Shown here: positions 8,784 through 17,296 of the stretch, in pieces | How positions within the stretch are numbered: position 1 is the first letter of the stretch | Layout: each line of letters opens with the position of its first letter | Source of the DNA: JAWKUK01 sp041398605 | Lineage (GTDB): Bacteria; Planctomycetota; UBA1135; GCA-002686595 | DNA length: 64,000 nt | Assembly: GCA_041398605.1 (NCBI GenBank) | Contig: JAWKUK010000015.1 | Coordinates: forward strand, 124,001-188,000 | Direction: 5' to 3' | Made by a program: the position numbers and the translations under genes | The notes under the pieces: generated by a model | The model's database searches: none | Told to the model about the DNA's origin: nothing | The model's input: the letters and a program-made list of their open reading frames with translations, nothing else

Positions 8784-9758
8784 TTAGTTCAGAGTCAGCC
8801 AAACCATCTTCAATGGGTGATGGCCGTCGAAGCTGACAAAGTCCGCCTCCGGCTCGATGATCTCCAAGCCCTCGACCACCCTCCCTGCCTTCTCAACGGT
8901 CCGGCGCACGACACGGAGCCAGTCGTCCAGCGAGACCGACGGCACGTGGTTGGTGGCGAGGATATTCCCGCCTGGGTTGCACACCGCGACGCAGGGCTTG
9001 AGGAGCGAGGGGTAGTCGACGACGACGTCGACCGTCCCGAAGCGGCCCTTGCTCAAGCGCGGCGGGTCGAGGACCACGATGTCGAACTGGCGGGGCTCGA
9101 TCGGCGCAGTGCGGGCGCGGCGCCGCGGCAGTGTCTTGCCTCCTAGCTGCCAGAGGGCCGGCAAGCAGTCGCTCTCGAAGAAATCGAGGCCGCCAGGCAT
9201 TCTGTCATTGCGCGCAACATTCGCCCGGCCGACATCGAGCGACGAGCGCGCGAAGTCGACATTCAAGACATAGGAAGCGCCGTTCGAATGCGCGATCTGC
9301 CCCATTGTGCAGGTGTACGAGAAGAGGTTGAGGACGCTGCGCCCGCGGGCCTCCAAGCGGACGCGCCGCCTTGCCGCGCGGAAGTCCAAGAAGAGCAGCG
9401 GGTCCTGACCTCGGTGGCGCGGACTGACGTCGTAAGTCATCCCGAGCTCGGTGCCGACAGCCTCGAACGGCTCGATGGGAAAGTGACGAGCGAAGTCGAC
9501 CGGCTTCTCGCGGTGGTTGTAGACCGGCGTGAGCTCTCCCGCAGCCTCCATGAACACAGCCATCTCGCTCTCGCTGAGCAGATCGCCCCAGGTCTGCGCG
9601 AGCAGGACGCTCCCGTAGCGGTCGATGGTCAACCCGGGCCGCCCCTCCGCAGCGCCGTGGAAGACGCGGTAGCAGTCCGTGAGCTCCGAGGCGAGGTCGG
9701 CGACGAGCGGGACACGCTTCTGAATCGCCGTGTCAAGGAGCAACGAGGTGAGGACCAT
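8784..9758 (-). CDS. Class I SAM-dependent methyltransferase, RlmI/RlmL-like
   Basis: 324 residues from ATG 9758 (a GTG nine bases upstream is the alternative). The N-terminal part (FHGAAEGRPGLTIDRYG) resembles the PUA/EEHEE region of 23S rRNA m5C1962 methyltransferase RlmI. The Rossmann domain carries motif I SVLNLFSYTC, motif post-I VLNVDFARSSL, and motif IV DPPRLSKG. In RlmI the loop after strand 5 carries a catalytic Cys (TCS-type); here it reads ILATNHVPSVS with no Cys, so m5C chemistry is doubtful and an N- or other rRNA methylation, or a different substrate, is possible. Probably cytosolic and rRNA-directed. Confidence 0.8.
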   Translation of the reverse strand: MVLTSLLLDTAIQKRVPLVADLASELTDCYRVFHGAAEGRPGLTIDRYGSVLLAQTWGDLLSESEMAVFMEAAGELTPVYNHREKPVDFARHFPIEPFEAVGTELGMTYDVSPRHRGQDPLLFLDFRAARRRVRLEARGRSVLNLFSYTCTMGQIAHSNGASYVLNVDFARSSLDVGRANVARNDRMPGGLDFFESDCLPALWQLGGKTLPRRRARTAPIEPRQFDIVVLDPPRLSKGRFGTVDVVVDYPSLLKPCVAVCNPGGNILATNHVPSVSLDDWLRVVRRTVEKAGRVVEGLEIIEPEADFVSFDGHHPLKMVWLTLN

Positions 9759-10182
9759 GGGAGGCACCGTATTCGGTTCCGGTCGGGGTTGGCCGCAGCT
9801 TAGAGGATGGCGCCCCCGAGCGCGTCCTCCGGGGCCGTCGTTCGTCCGGGGTCGCAGAGCTGCGCTTTGCGGTCCGTGGTGAGACAGCGCGACCCGCAGC
9901 GCTGCTTCACCACGGGCGTATCGACCCGACCTGCACGCGCAACCACGTGCGCGCTCCAGGTAGGCTGGCGCTCAGGATCCCCTCTGGCGCAAACGGGCCG
10001 ATCATCGCTCATGAGTGATCCCATGAAACTCGATCGACTCACGCCTACACTTCTGGCCCTCGAAGCGCTCGGGCGGCGGCGCAGCGGCCGGCGCTCGCGG
10101 CGGAGCAGGGCGCACCCGAGCCGCTGGTGAGCCACGTGACGCGCCCGCGGCGTTGGGGCTGGTAGAGCGCCGCTCCCATTCC
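9759..10182. other. 424-bp intergenic region, divergent promoters
   Basis: No supportable gene. Contains a 9-bp inverted repeat CCGTGGTGA / TCACCACGG (9874-9882 and 9907-9915). Flanked by the methyltransferase gene (minus) and the repeat preceding the phosphopantetheinyl transferase (plus), so it should hold two divergent promoters; no clear -10/-35 pair was recognised. Confidence 0.45.
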
Positions 10183-10248
10183 TCGATGTCCACTCGATGT
10201 CCACTCGATGTCCCCTCGATGCTTCCTCGATGCTCCCTCGATGCAAAC
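10183..10248 (+). repeat. Six 11-bp tandem repeats, each containing ATG
   Basis: Units begin at 10183, 10194, 10205, 10216, 10227 and 10238. The core is TCGATG, followed by TCCAC, TCCAC, TCCCC, CTTCC, CTCCC and CAAAC. The ATGs sit at 10186, 10197, 10208, 10219, 10230 and 10241. Because 11 is not a multiple of 3, they cycle through all reading frames; those at 10208 and 10241 are in frame with the downstream transferase gene. The last unit supplies its likely start codon. Confidence 0.95.
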
Positions 10249-10981
10249 TCCGTTCGAACCTCTGCCCGAGCGCACCGCTCATGTCTGGCTCGTCGAGCCC
10301 GAGCGTATCGTCGACGGGGCGCTACTCGCCGAGTACGAGGCGCTGCTCTCGGCCGCCGAGCGCGAGCGCCGCGCGCGCTTTCGCAGCGCGCGCCTGCGAC
10401 ACGACTTCTTGATCGCGCGCGCGCTCGTGCGCACGACCCTCGCGCGTTATACGGGCGTCGATCCGCGCGCCTTGACCTTCGACGTCGGAGCCCACGGCCG
10501 ACCTGACCTCGCGGCGGTGCACGGCTCGACGGTGAGCTTCAACCTGTCCCACACACGCGGCCTGATCGCCTGCGCGCTGGTCGACGGACACGCGGTCGGC
10601 GTCGACGTCGAGGACCGGGAGCGCAAGACGAAGACCAGCGAGGTCGCGGAGCGCTTCTTCTCGACGAAGGAGGTCGCCGCGCTGCGCGCGCTGCCAGCCA
10701 GCCAGCAACAGGCGCGCTTCTTCGAGTACTGGACCTTGAAGGAGGCGTACATCAAAGCGCGCGGCATGGGGCTCGCGATCCCCCTGGGGCACTTCTCGTT
10801 CGAGGTCGACGCGCCGGGCGGCATCACGATCGCGTTCGATCCGGCGCTGGACGACGACCCGGGGCGCTGGCAGTTCATGCAGCGCTGGTTGACCCCCCGG
10901 CACAGCATCGCGCTCGCCATCTCGCGCACGGGCGACGACGTCGCGGTGGACCTGCGCCGAGGCCTGCCGCCGGCGCCTTGA
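10241..10981 (+). CDS. 4'-phosphopantetheinyl transferase (Sfp type)
   Basis: 246 residues from ATG 10241 (MQTPFEPLPE); an in-frame ATG at 10208 would add eleven residues encoded by tandem repeats. Sfp-family signatures are all present: FNLSHTRGLI, the Mg-binding VGVDVED, FFSTKEVAAL, and WTLKEAYIKARG. The enzyme transfers phosphopantetheine from CoA to a carrier-protein serine, activating polyketide, peptide or fatty-acid synthases. Length is normal for Sfp. No synthase gene is in the window, so its carrier protein lies elsewhere. The start codon falling in the last unit of a six-copy 11-bp repeat is unusual and could make translation sensitive to repeat number. Confidence 0.92.
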   Translation: MQTPFEPLPERTAHVWLVEPERIVDGALLAEYEALLSAAERERRARFRSARLRHDFLIARALVRTTLARYTGVDPRALTFDVGAHGRPDLAAVHGSTVSFNLSHTRGLIACALVDGHAVGVDVEDRERKTKTSEVAERFFSTKEVAALRALPASQQQARFFEYWTLKEAYIKARGMGLAIPLGHFSFEVDAPGGITIAFDPALDDDPGRWQFMQRWLTPRHSIALAISRTGDDVAVDLRRGLPPAP

Positions 10982-11061
10982 GCGCATTCGCCGACCCGCA
11001 CGAGCGGCGGCGCAACGGAAGATCACAGCGACAGGGCGCCCCACGGTTGGCGCGGCACGCC

Positions 11062-11067
11062 TATCCT
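11062..11067 (+). promoter_or_regulatory. Putative -10 element (TATCCT) of a leaderless transcript
   Basis: TATCCT ends six bases before ATG 11074, which has no Shine-Dalgarno. The same hexamer at nearly the same distance precedes 44012 and 45739, and TAGGCT precedes 30420. No -35 partner is apparent. Confidence 0.45.
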
Positions 11068-11073
11068 CGTGCT

Positions 11074-12888
11074 ATGCGCCGCCCAATGCTCCGCGTCCTG
11101 GTCGCCATTCTCAGCTTGTCCCCCACCGCCGCCGCGCAGGACAAGGTCCTGCCGCAGCCGGGGGAGACGTTCACCGTCGACGGCTGCGCTGCGTTTGTCA
11201 TCGAGCCCCAGGTCGCCGCGCTGCGCGAAGGGCCGCAGCCCTGGATTTGGTACGCGCCGACGCTCCGTGGCTTGCCGGGCCCGGAGGAGGCGTGGATGTT
11301 CGAGCGCTTCCTCGCCGCTGGCGTCGCGATCGCCGGCATCGATGTCGGCGAGTCCTACGGCAGCCCCGACGGCACGCGGCGCTTCCAAGCGTTGTACGAG
11401 CACCTCACCGCGACGCGGGGCTATTCCGCGCGCCCGGTCCTCCTCGCGCGGAGCCGGGGCGGGCTGATGCTCTACAACTGGGCGACCGTCCACCCGCGCC
11501 GCGTCGCGGCGATCGCTGGCATCTACCCCGTCTGCGACCTCGCGAGCTATCCCGGGCTCGAGCGCGCGGCGCCCGCCTACGGGATGAGCGCAGAAGCGCT
11601 CGCGGCGGACCTCGCCGCGCACAACCCGGTCGACCGCCTCGCGCCGCTCGCGGCGGCGGGTGTGCCGATCTTGCACCTGCATGGCGATCGGGACGGGACC
11701 GTGCCGCTGGAGGCGAACTCCGGCGCGCTCCGCGCGCGCTACGCGGCGCTCGGCGGCCCGGTCGAGGTCTCCGTGCTCGAGGGCCGCGGGCACGACATGT
11801 GGAGCGGCTGGTTCCAATCGGATGCGCTCGTGGCGTTTGCCATCCAGCACGCGCTCGCAGGCGCCGAGCGCGCCGCGCCGACGGACGACCTCGCGCCGGT
11901 CAAGGTGTACATCCTGTCCGGCCAATCCAACATGGTCGGCATCGGTCAAGTCGGCGCGAACAAGGCGCGCCAAAGCAAAGGTGCAACAGAGGGCGCGCCC
12001 GAGGAGCGCGCCGAGGCGCCAGGCACGCTGACGACCGTCGTGAAGTTGGAGGGTAAGTTCCCCCACCTCGTCAATGCGGCAGGCCAATGGGTCGTGCGCG
12101 ACGACGTGCGCTACAAGGGCCTCATCACGGCGACCGCCGACACAGGGTTGACCGTCGGCTGCGGCGCCAACGCTAACTCGATCGGCCCCGAGCTGCAGTT
12201 CGGCCACGTCGTCGGTGACTACCACGCGGAGCCCGTGCTGTTGATCAAGGCGTCCCAGGGCAATCGCAGCCTGGGCTGGGACTTCCTGCCGCCCGGCGGC
12301 GAGCGGTTCACCTACGAGGGCCGGACGTACGCTGGGTTCGGCGACCGCATCCCCTCTTGGACGGCGGAGGACCCCGGCAAGGAGGTCGATTGGTACGCAG
12401 GCAAGCAGTACGACGACTGCGTGCGCGCGGTGCACGCGCTGCTGGACGGCTTCGGCGAGCGCTTCCCGCAGTACGCCTCGCGCGGCTACGAGCTCGCAGG
12501 CTTCGTCTGGTGGCAAGGGCACAAGGACGGCAACGCGGCGCACGCGAGCCGCTACGAGGAGAACCTCGTGCGCCTGATCCGCAGCTTGCGCGCCGAGTTC
12601 ACGGCGCCCGAAGCGCCCTTTGTCATCGGCACCATCGGCTTCGGCGGCTGGGCGATGTCTGGGCCGCACGCAACAATCGCCGAGGCACAGCTCGCGGTGA
12701 GCGGCGAGACCGGGCGCTACCCCGAGTTCGCCGGCAACGTCAAGACCGTCGAGACACGCGACTTTTGGCGGGACGCGTCAGTCTCTCCGCGCAACCAGGA
12801 CTTCCACTACAACGGCAACGCCGAGACGTACCTGCTCGTCGGCGAGGCCCTCGGGCGCGCGATGCTCGAGCTGCAGCGGGGCCGGTGA
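11074..12888 (+). CDS. Secreted fusion: alpha/beta-hydrolase plus SASA/CE6-type carbohydrate esterase
   Basis: 604 residues from ATG 11074; the signal peptide ends at about residue 20 (SLSPTAAAQ). Domain 1 (about 25-265) is a prolyl-oligopeptidase/dienelactone-hydrolase-like fold with nucleophile Ser in ARSRGGLMLY, acid in LHGDRDGTVPL, and His in EGRGHDMWSG. Domain 2 (about 275-600) is a sialate-O-acetylesterase/CE6 SGNH domain with VYILSGQSNMVG, KASQGNRSLGW and WWQGHKDGN blocks. Two esterase activities in one secreted chain suggest removal of acetyl groups from plant or algal polysaccharide. It sits beside another SASA protein and a sulfatase, which supports that role. Start chosen for the signal peptide and the TATCCT element just upstream. 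Confidence 0.88.
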   Translation: MRRPMLRVLVAILSLSPTAAAQDKVLPQPGETFTVDGCAAFVIEPQVAALREGPQPWIWYAPTLRGLPGPEEAWMFERFLAAGVAIAGIDVGESYGSPDGTRRFQALYEHLTATRGYSARPVLLARSRGGLMLYNWATVHPRRVAAIAGIYPVCDLASYPGLERAAPAYGMSAEALAADLAAHNPVDRLAPLAAAGVPILHLHGDRDGTVPLEANSGALRARYAALGGPVEVSVLEGRGHDMWSGWFQSDALVAFAIQHALAGAERAAPTDDLAPVKVYILSGQSNMVGIGQVGANKARQSKGATEGAPEERAEAPGTLTTVVKLEGKFPHLVNAAGQWVVRDDVRYKGLITATADTGLTVGCGANANSIGPELQFGHVVGDYHAEPVLLIKASQGNRSLGWDFLPPGGERFTYEGRTYAGFGDRIPSWTAEDPGKEVDWYAGKQYDDCVRAVHALLDGFGERFPQYASRGYELAGFVWWQGHKDGNAAHASRYEENLVRLIRSLRAEFTAPEAPFVIGTIGFGGWAMSGPHATIAEAQLAVSGETGRYPEFAGNVKTVETRDFWRDASVSPRNQDFHYNGNAETYLLVGEALGRAMLELQRGR

Positions 12889-12905
12889 GCGCGTGCCGCG
12901 CGGGG

Positions 12906-12929
12906 GCGCGTCGAGATCGCTCGACGCGC
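12906..12929. terminator. Bidirectional terminator-like hairpin
   Basis: GCGCGTCGAG (12906-12915) and CTCGACGCGC (12920-12929) form a perfect 10-bp stem with a 4-nt ATCG loop, between the convergent ends of the esterase fusion and the SASA gene. No T-run follows, as often in high-GC genomes. Confidence 0.65.
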
Positions 12930-12946
12930 TTCGGCCACGTGCGCGC

Positions 12947-14806
12947 TCAGTCCTTGGCTCGGCTTGATCCCGACTCGGCAGCCTCAGGGTGCTGGGCCAG
13001 GAACGCGCGCGCCTCGGCCGCGCGGCGGCGGACGTCCTCGGCGCGCAGCGCGGTCAGGACGCGGCTCTGTTGCGCGCGCGAGAGCTTGCCGTCGATCTCG
13101 CTGTCGAGGACGCCGAGCGGGACCGTGCCCATGTCCCAGTCGTCGCTGCGCTGCGTGGCAAACGGCAGGTCCTTGTTCCCAGTCACTTGCAGGTTCGCGA
13201 GCGGATTGCGTGCCCACGCGTAGCGAAAGTGCACCGGCGCCGGGACGAGCGGGCTCGTCAAGACGAGCTGCTTCCGGTCGTAGCGCGGTTGGCCGCGGTC
13301 GTCGACGCCGACCTGCGCGTAGGCGACGTCCGCGAGCTGGAAGCGCCGGTCCTCGCCCGCGATCAAGAAGCCCTCGATCGCGCCGTCCTCGGGGTCGCTG
13401 ACGTCCGCGTCGAGGCGCAGGACGAGCGCCCCGTCCGCCACCTCGATGCCAAGGAGTCGCGGCGGCGTCCACTGCAGCTCCCGCGCGAAGCCGTACTGCG
13501 TCGCGAGGGCCCAGCGCGCGATGCGCTCGCCCGCCGGGACCTTGACCTGCGGGTGGTACCAGCGCCGCCGCAGGTCGAATGTGCTCGCAAAGCCGATGTT
13601 CTCATCGCCCTGCTCGCGGAGCGCCAAGAAGGCCTGGTACTGCGCGGCCCGGATGTGGATGCCCGCGTTGAGCATGCGCTCGAGGGCGTTGTCTCGCGTC
13701 TGCGGGTCACCGTCCGTGCAAAGCGAGAGGACGCCGAAGGGCAGCGTTGGATCGCCGAACGCGCGCCTCCAAGACTCGATCATCCGCGGGAAGACCGCTT
13801 CGTAGAGCCGCACGCCGCGCGTCCCATCGAGCGCGTTGTTGTAACCCTGGTGGAAGATCACGCCCTTGACTTGGAGCCCGAGCAGCGGACCCAGCATCCC
13901 TGCAAAGCTGTTGCCGGGGAAGTTCGCATCGGCGCTCGGGCCAGGCTGCGCCTCAGCGGGCGGCACCCAGTCCTTCACGCGCTGGTCCCAGCCCGCGAGC
14001 ATCGCTTGGACGACGGGCGCCTCCATCTGGCGCAGCACGCCGAGCGGGGTCCACGTCTCGACGGAGGTGCCGCCACGCGACGCGTCGATCACGCCGATCG
14101 GGACGCCGCTCGCCATGTGGACACGACGCGCGAAGACGAAGCCGATGGCAGAGAGCTCGCGCGCGACCTCTGGCGTGCAGACGTCCCAATCGCCCTTCCG
14201 GAAGTGCCGGCCGAACCAGTCGCTCCATTCGTGCAGGCGCGCGAAGCCTCGGATGGGCTCCGGGCCGACGCCGTAGGGCACGGTCAGGATCCGGATCCCT
14301 GGATAGTTGGCCGAGGCGATCTCCAGCGCGCCGTTCTCGACCTTCGCCAGCTCGAACTCCATGTTGCTCTGGCCCCCGAGGACCCAGACATCACCGACGA
14401 GGATATTGTCGAGGGTCAGCGTGGCGCTCGCGCCTTCGATCGTCATCCGCTGCGGCGTCGCGCTGGCCGGCATCGGCGGCAGCGTCACGCGCCAGCGCCG
14501 CTCGGGGTCCGCGATGGCGGCCTCGCGCGAGCCACCGAGCGACACGCTCACCGCTTCATTTGCGGCGGCCCAGCCCCAGATGGCGATGGGCTTGTCCCGC
14601 TGCAGCACCATGTTCGACTGAAAGAAGTTGCTGACGCAGAGGCCCTCGCCGATCGCCTGGACATCGACGACATCAGCCTTCGGCATCTGTGCGCGCGCTA
14701 GAGCGTACGGTGAGCCGAAGAGCACGGCCAAAGCGGCGAGGCTGCGCACAGCGCTCGCAAGGGACGTGCTCGCGACCCGTAGTTGGTGCATTCGTAAGCG
14801 TCTCAT
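12947..14806 (-). CDS. Sialate O-acetylesterase-like protein (SASA domain), secreted
   Basis: 619 residues from ATG 14806 (a later ATG at 14791 is possible). Signal peptide with core SLAALAVLFGSPYALARAQ. The architecture is that of bacterial 9-O-acetylesterases: N-terminal beta domain opening with FFQSNMVLQRDKPIAIWGW, SGNH catalytic domain with VWVLGGQSNMEF (nucleophile Ser), and VKGVIFHQGYNNA where relatives usually read WYQGE-x-N. That substitution may alter substrate choice. The frame remains open far upstream, but that part lies opposite the divergent sulfatase gene and has no homology, so 14806 is preferred. Likely deacetylates polysaccharide in the periplasm or outside. The divergent 147-bp spacer to the sulfatase suggests shared regulation. 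Confidence 0.9.
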   Translation of the reverse strand: MRRLRMHQLRVASTSLASAVRSLAALAVLFGSPYALARAQMPKADVVDVQAIGEGLCVSNFFQSNMVLQRDKPIAIWGWAAANEAVSVSLGGSREAAIADPERRWRVTLPPMPASATPQRMTIEGASATLTLDNILVGDVWVLGGQSNMEFELAKVENGALEIASANYPGIRILTVPYGVGPEPIRGFARLHEWSDWFGRHFRKGDWDVCTPEVARELSAIGFVFARRVHMASGVPIGVIDASRGGTSVETWTPLGVLRQMEAPVVQAMLAGWDQRVKDWVPPAEAQPGPSADANFPGNSFAGMLGPLLGLQVKGVIFHQGYNNALDGTRGVRLYEAVFPRMIESWRRAFGDPTLPFGVLSLCTDGDPQTRDNALERMLNAGIHIRAAQYQAFLALREQGDENIGFASTFDLRRRWYHPQVKVPAGERIARWALATQYGFARELQWTPPRLLGIEVADGALVLRLDADVSDPEDGAIEGFLIAGEDRRFQLADVAYAQVGVDDRGQPRYDRKQLVLTSPLVPAPVHFRYAWARNPLANLQVTGNKDLPFATQRSDDWDMGTVPLGVLDSEIDGKLSRAQQSRVLTALRAEDVRRRAAEARAFLAQHPEAAESGSSRAKD

Positions 14807-14953
14807 TGGCAAGTCTCGATCATCATGTGTTCCGCGGCGCAGCGACAAGGTGGCAGGATCGTACCTGTTACCGTACCTGACCTGCGCAGCGCACACAGCC
14901 GGCGGCACACAGCCGAGGGCTCCCAGGATCCGCTCTGCCCCCCTCCCTTGCCC

Positions 14954-17251
14954 ATGAACGACTCCAAACAGTCGCCCACGCGCAGGCCGTCGCACCTCGC
15001 TTGCTCCTCGGCATCGCTCGCGCTCGCGCTGCTCGGCCTCGCTAGCTCGACCGACGCGTCGCAAGCGCTGCCGAACATCATCATCGTCTATGCGGATGAC
15101 CTGGGCTACGGCGACCTCTCGTGCTACAACCCGAGCGCCGCGTACACGACCCCACGGCTCGATCGTATGGCCGCCGAGGGCATCCGCTTCACCGACGCGC
15201 ACAGCCCGTCGACGATCTGCTCGCCTTCGCGCTACGGCCTCTATTCCGGTCAACAAGTCGGCCGTACGGGTCGTAGGTCCGTCGCCTTTGAGGGCCCCGG
15301 CGGCCCCAGCTACATCAATGACGCCGACCTGACGATCGCTGAGCTCGTCCAACGGAAGGGCTACCGCACCGCCGTGTTCGGCAAGTGGCACCTGGGCCTC
15401 TCCTGGTACGACAAGGCTGGCAAGCGGCTCAACGGCGGCTTCGAGACGTCGCTGCTCATCGACTACGAGCGCAGCACACCTCTGGTCGACGGCCCGAACG
15501 CGATGGGCTTCGACGAGTCGTTCATCACGCCGAACTGCCCGACCACCGACCCGCTCTACGTCTACATCGAGAACGGCCTCGTCCCGGTCCCTGCGAGCGA
15601 GCGGCACCTGCGCGACAGCCTGCCGAACCCCGGCGGCAAGTGGCGCTGGGACAATGACGAGGGCTGGAAGTCGCCGGGCTACCGCTTTGTCGACGCCGAC
15701 GTGTTGTTCTGCGACAAGGCGCTCGACTTCATGCAGCGGCACCGCGCAGCGCACGCGGATCGGCCGTTCTTCCTCGTCCTCGCGACGCAGATCGCGCATG
15801 CGCCGGTGCTCCCTGCGCCCGGCTTCGAAGGCCAAACCGAGGCCGGCGCCCGCGGTGACTTCGTGCGCGAGCTCGACACACTCACCGGCCGAATCCTCGA
15901 CCAGGTCGCCGCGCTCGGCATCGACGAGGACACGCTCGTCCTCTTCAATTCCGATAACGGCCCCGAGACGCTGCACACCGTCTGGATGCGGCAGGATCAC
16001 GAGCACGACGCTGCCGGCGGCTTGCGCGGGATGAAGCGCGACGGCTGGGAGGGCGGGCACCACGTCCCCTTCATCGCGCGTTGGCCCGGGCACATCCCCG
16101 CGGGACAAGTCTCCGCGCAGCTAACGAACACCACCGACATCTTCGCGACGGTGGCCTCGCTGATCGGCGAGGCGCTGCCGGACGACGTCGCCGTCGACAG
16201 CTTCGACATGGCCCCAGTCCTCCTCGGGCTGCAGCCCCCCGAGGTCCCCGTGCGCCCGCACCTCCTGACGCAGAGCTTTCGAGGCGAGTACCAGCTGCGC
16301 TGCGGCGCCTGGAAGTACCTCGACCATACGGGGTCCGGCGGCAACGACTACACGCAAGGCGCGCTGGCGCAGTACGCGCTCCCGGAGCTCGCGCCGGAGG
16401 CCACGGGGCAGCTCTACGACCTCGCGACGGACCCGCGGGAGACGCACAACCTCTATTTCCTCGAGCCAGAGCGGCGTGACGCGATGAAGGCGCTCCTGGC
16501 GGAGCTGACGCTCGGCGTGGGCGCCCGCAGCGCGCCTCGCGATCGGCGACCGATCGCGCGGCACGCCAACGGCGCCGGCGTGTGGGACTTCGCTCAGCGC
16601 CCCGCAGAGGGTGTCGTGCTCGTCGGCGACACCGGGCACTGCATGCTGCCCGAGTCCGACGGTCCGAGCCAGTGGACCTTCAATGACGGCGTGCTCACCG
16701 CGTCACCTGGTTGGGACAGCGTCGTGACCCCAGCGCCCTACCAGGACTTTCGTATGCACCTGGAGTTCAACGTCAACGCGGCCGCGAATGAGGACCGCGA
16801 GGCCAACGGCAACTCAGGCGTCTACATCCAACAGCGCTACGAGCTGCAGATCCTCGACTCCTTCGGGGTCACCTCAGCGCGCTACGAAGCCTGGGATTGC
16901 GGCAGCCTCTATCGCCTGAAGAAGCCTGATCGCCTCGCGTGCAAACCCGCCGGCGAATGGCAGAGCTTCGACATCGTGTTCCGCGCGGCGCGCTTCGACG
17001 GAGCGCAGAAGCTCGAGCCCGCGAGGATCACCGTCCTGCAGAACCAGACGTTGATCCACGACAACGTCGAGCTGCCGCGCAAGACGGGGGCAGGGCAGCC
17101 CGAGGGGCCCGACGCGCGGCCGATCAAGCTGCAGGGCCACCACAACCAGGTCAGGTTCCGCAACGTCTGGATCCAGCCCCTCGCGCTCGACGCCATGCCG
17201 GAGCTCCCGGCGAACGATGCGCGCCGCCGCCCGGCGCCGAACGAAGAGTGA
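14954..17251 (+). CDS. Sulfatase fused to 3-keto-disaccharide hydrolase (DUF1080) domain
   Basis: 765 residues from ATG 14954 with a signal peptide (LALLGLASSTDA, about residues 20-35). The sulfatase domain (about 37-540) carries the metal-binding IIIVYADDLGYGD and the formylglycine motif ICSPSRYGLYSG with Cys at about 89, so it needs a formylglycine-generating enzyme. FGKWHLG and NSDNGPE are the other conserved blocks. The C-terminal 200 residues (about 560-750) form a DUF1080/3-keto-disaccharide-hydrolase-like concanavalin domain, including NGNSGVYIQQRYELQILDS. The fusion implies desulfation coupled to recognition or cleavage of the sugar. Neighbouring esterases suggest a sulfated and acetylated marine polysaccharide. 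It converges on the formate dehydrogenase genes with a strong hairpin between. Confidence 0.93.
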   Translation: MNDSKQSPTRRPSHLACSSASLALALLGLASSTDASQALPNIIIVYADDLGYGDLSCYNPSAAYTTPRLDRMAAEGIRFTDAHSPSTICSPSRYGLYSGQQVGRTGRRSVAFEGPGGPSYINDADLTIAELVQRKGYRTAVFGKWHLGLSWYDKAGKRLNGGFETSLLIDYERSTPLVDGPNAMGFDESFITPNCPTTDPLYVYIENGLVPVPASERHLRDSLPNPGGKWRWDNDEGWKSPGYRFVDADVLFCDKALDFMQRHRAAHADRPFFLVLATQIAHAPVLPAPGFEGQTEAGARGDFVRELDTLTGRILDQVAALGIDEDTLVLFNSDNGPETLHTVWMRQDHEHDAAGGLRGMKRDGWEGGHHVPFIARWPGHIPAGQVSAQLTNTTDIFATVASLIGEALPDDVAVDSFDMAPVLLGLQPPEVPVRPHLLTQSFRGEYQLRCGAWKYLDHTGSGGNDYTQGALAQYALPELAPEATGQLYDLATDPRETHNLYFLEPERRDAMKALLAELTLGVGARSAPRDRRPIARHANGAGVWDFAQRPAEGVVLVGDTGHCMLPESDGPSQWTFNDGVLTASPGWDSVVTPAPYQDFRMHLEFNVNAAANEDREANGNSGVYIQQRYELQILDSFGVTSARYEAWDCGSLYRLKKPDRLACKPAGEWQSFDIVFRAARFDGAQKLEPARITVLQNQTLIHDNVELPRKTGAGQPEGPDARPIKLQGHHNQVRFRNVWIQPLALDAMPELPANDARRRPAPNEE

Positions 17252-17255
17252 TCGA

Positions 17256-17286
17256 GGCGCGCGACCTCCCCGCGAGGTCGCGCGCC
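17256..17286. terminator. Strong bidirectional hairpin between sulfatase and formate dehydrogenase genes
   Basis: GGCGCGCGACCTC (17256-17268) pairs perfectly with GAGGTCGCGCGCC (17274-17286), a 13-bp stem with a 5-nt loop, in the 45-bp gap between convergent stops. Probably terminates both transcripts. Confidence 0.8.
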
Positions 17287-17296
17287 CTTGGACAGC

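Noticed and set aside
14807..16108. N-terminal extension of the SASA-protein frame to 16108 on the minus strand
   Set aside because: It lies opposite the sulfatase gene, has no homology, and the signal peptide begins at 14806.
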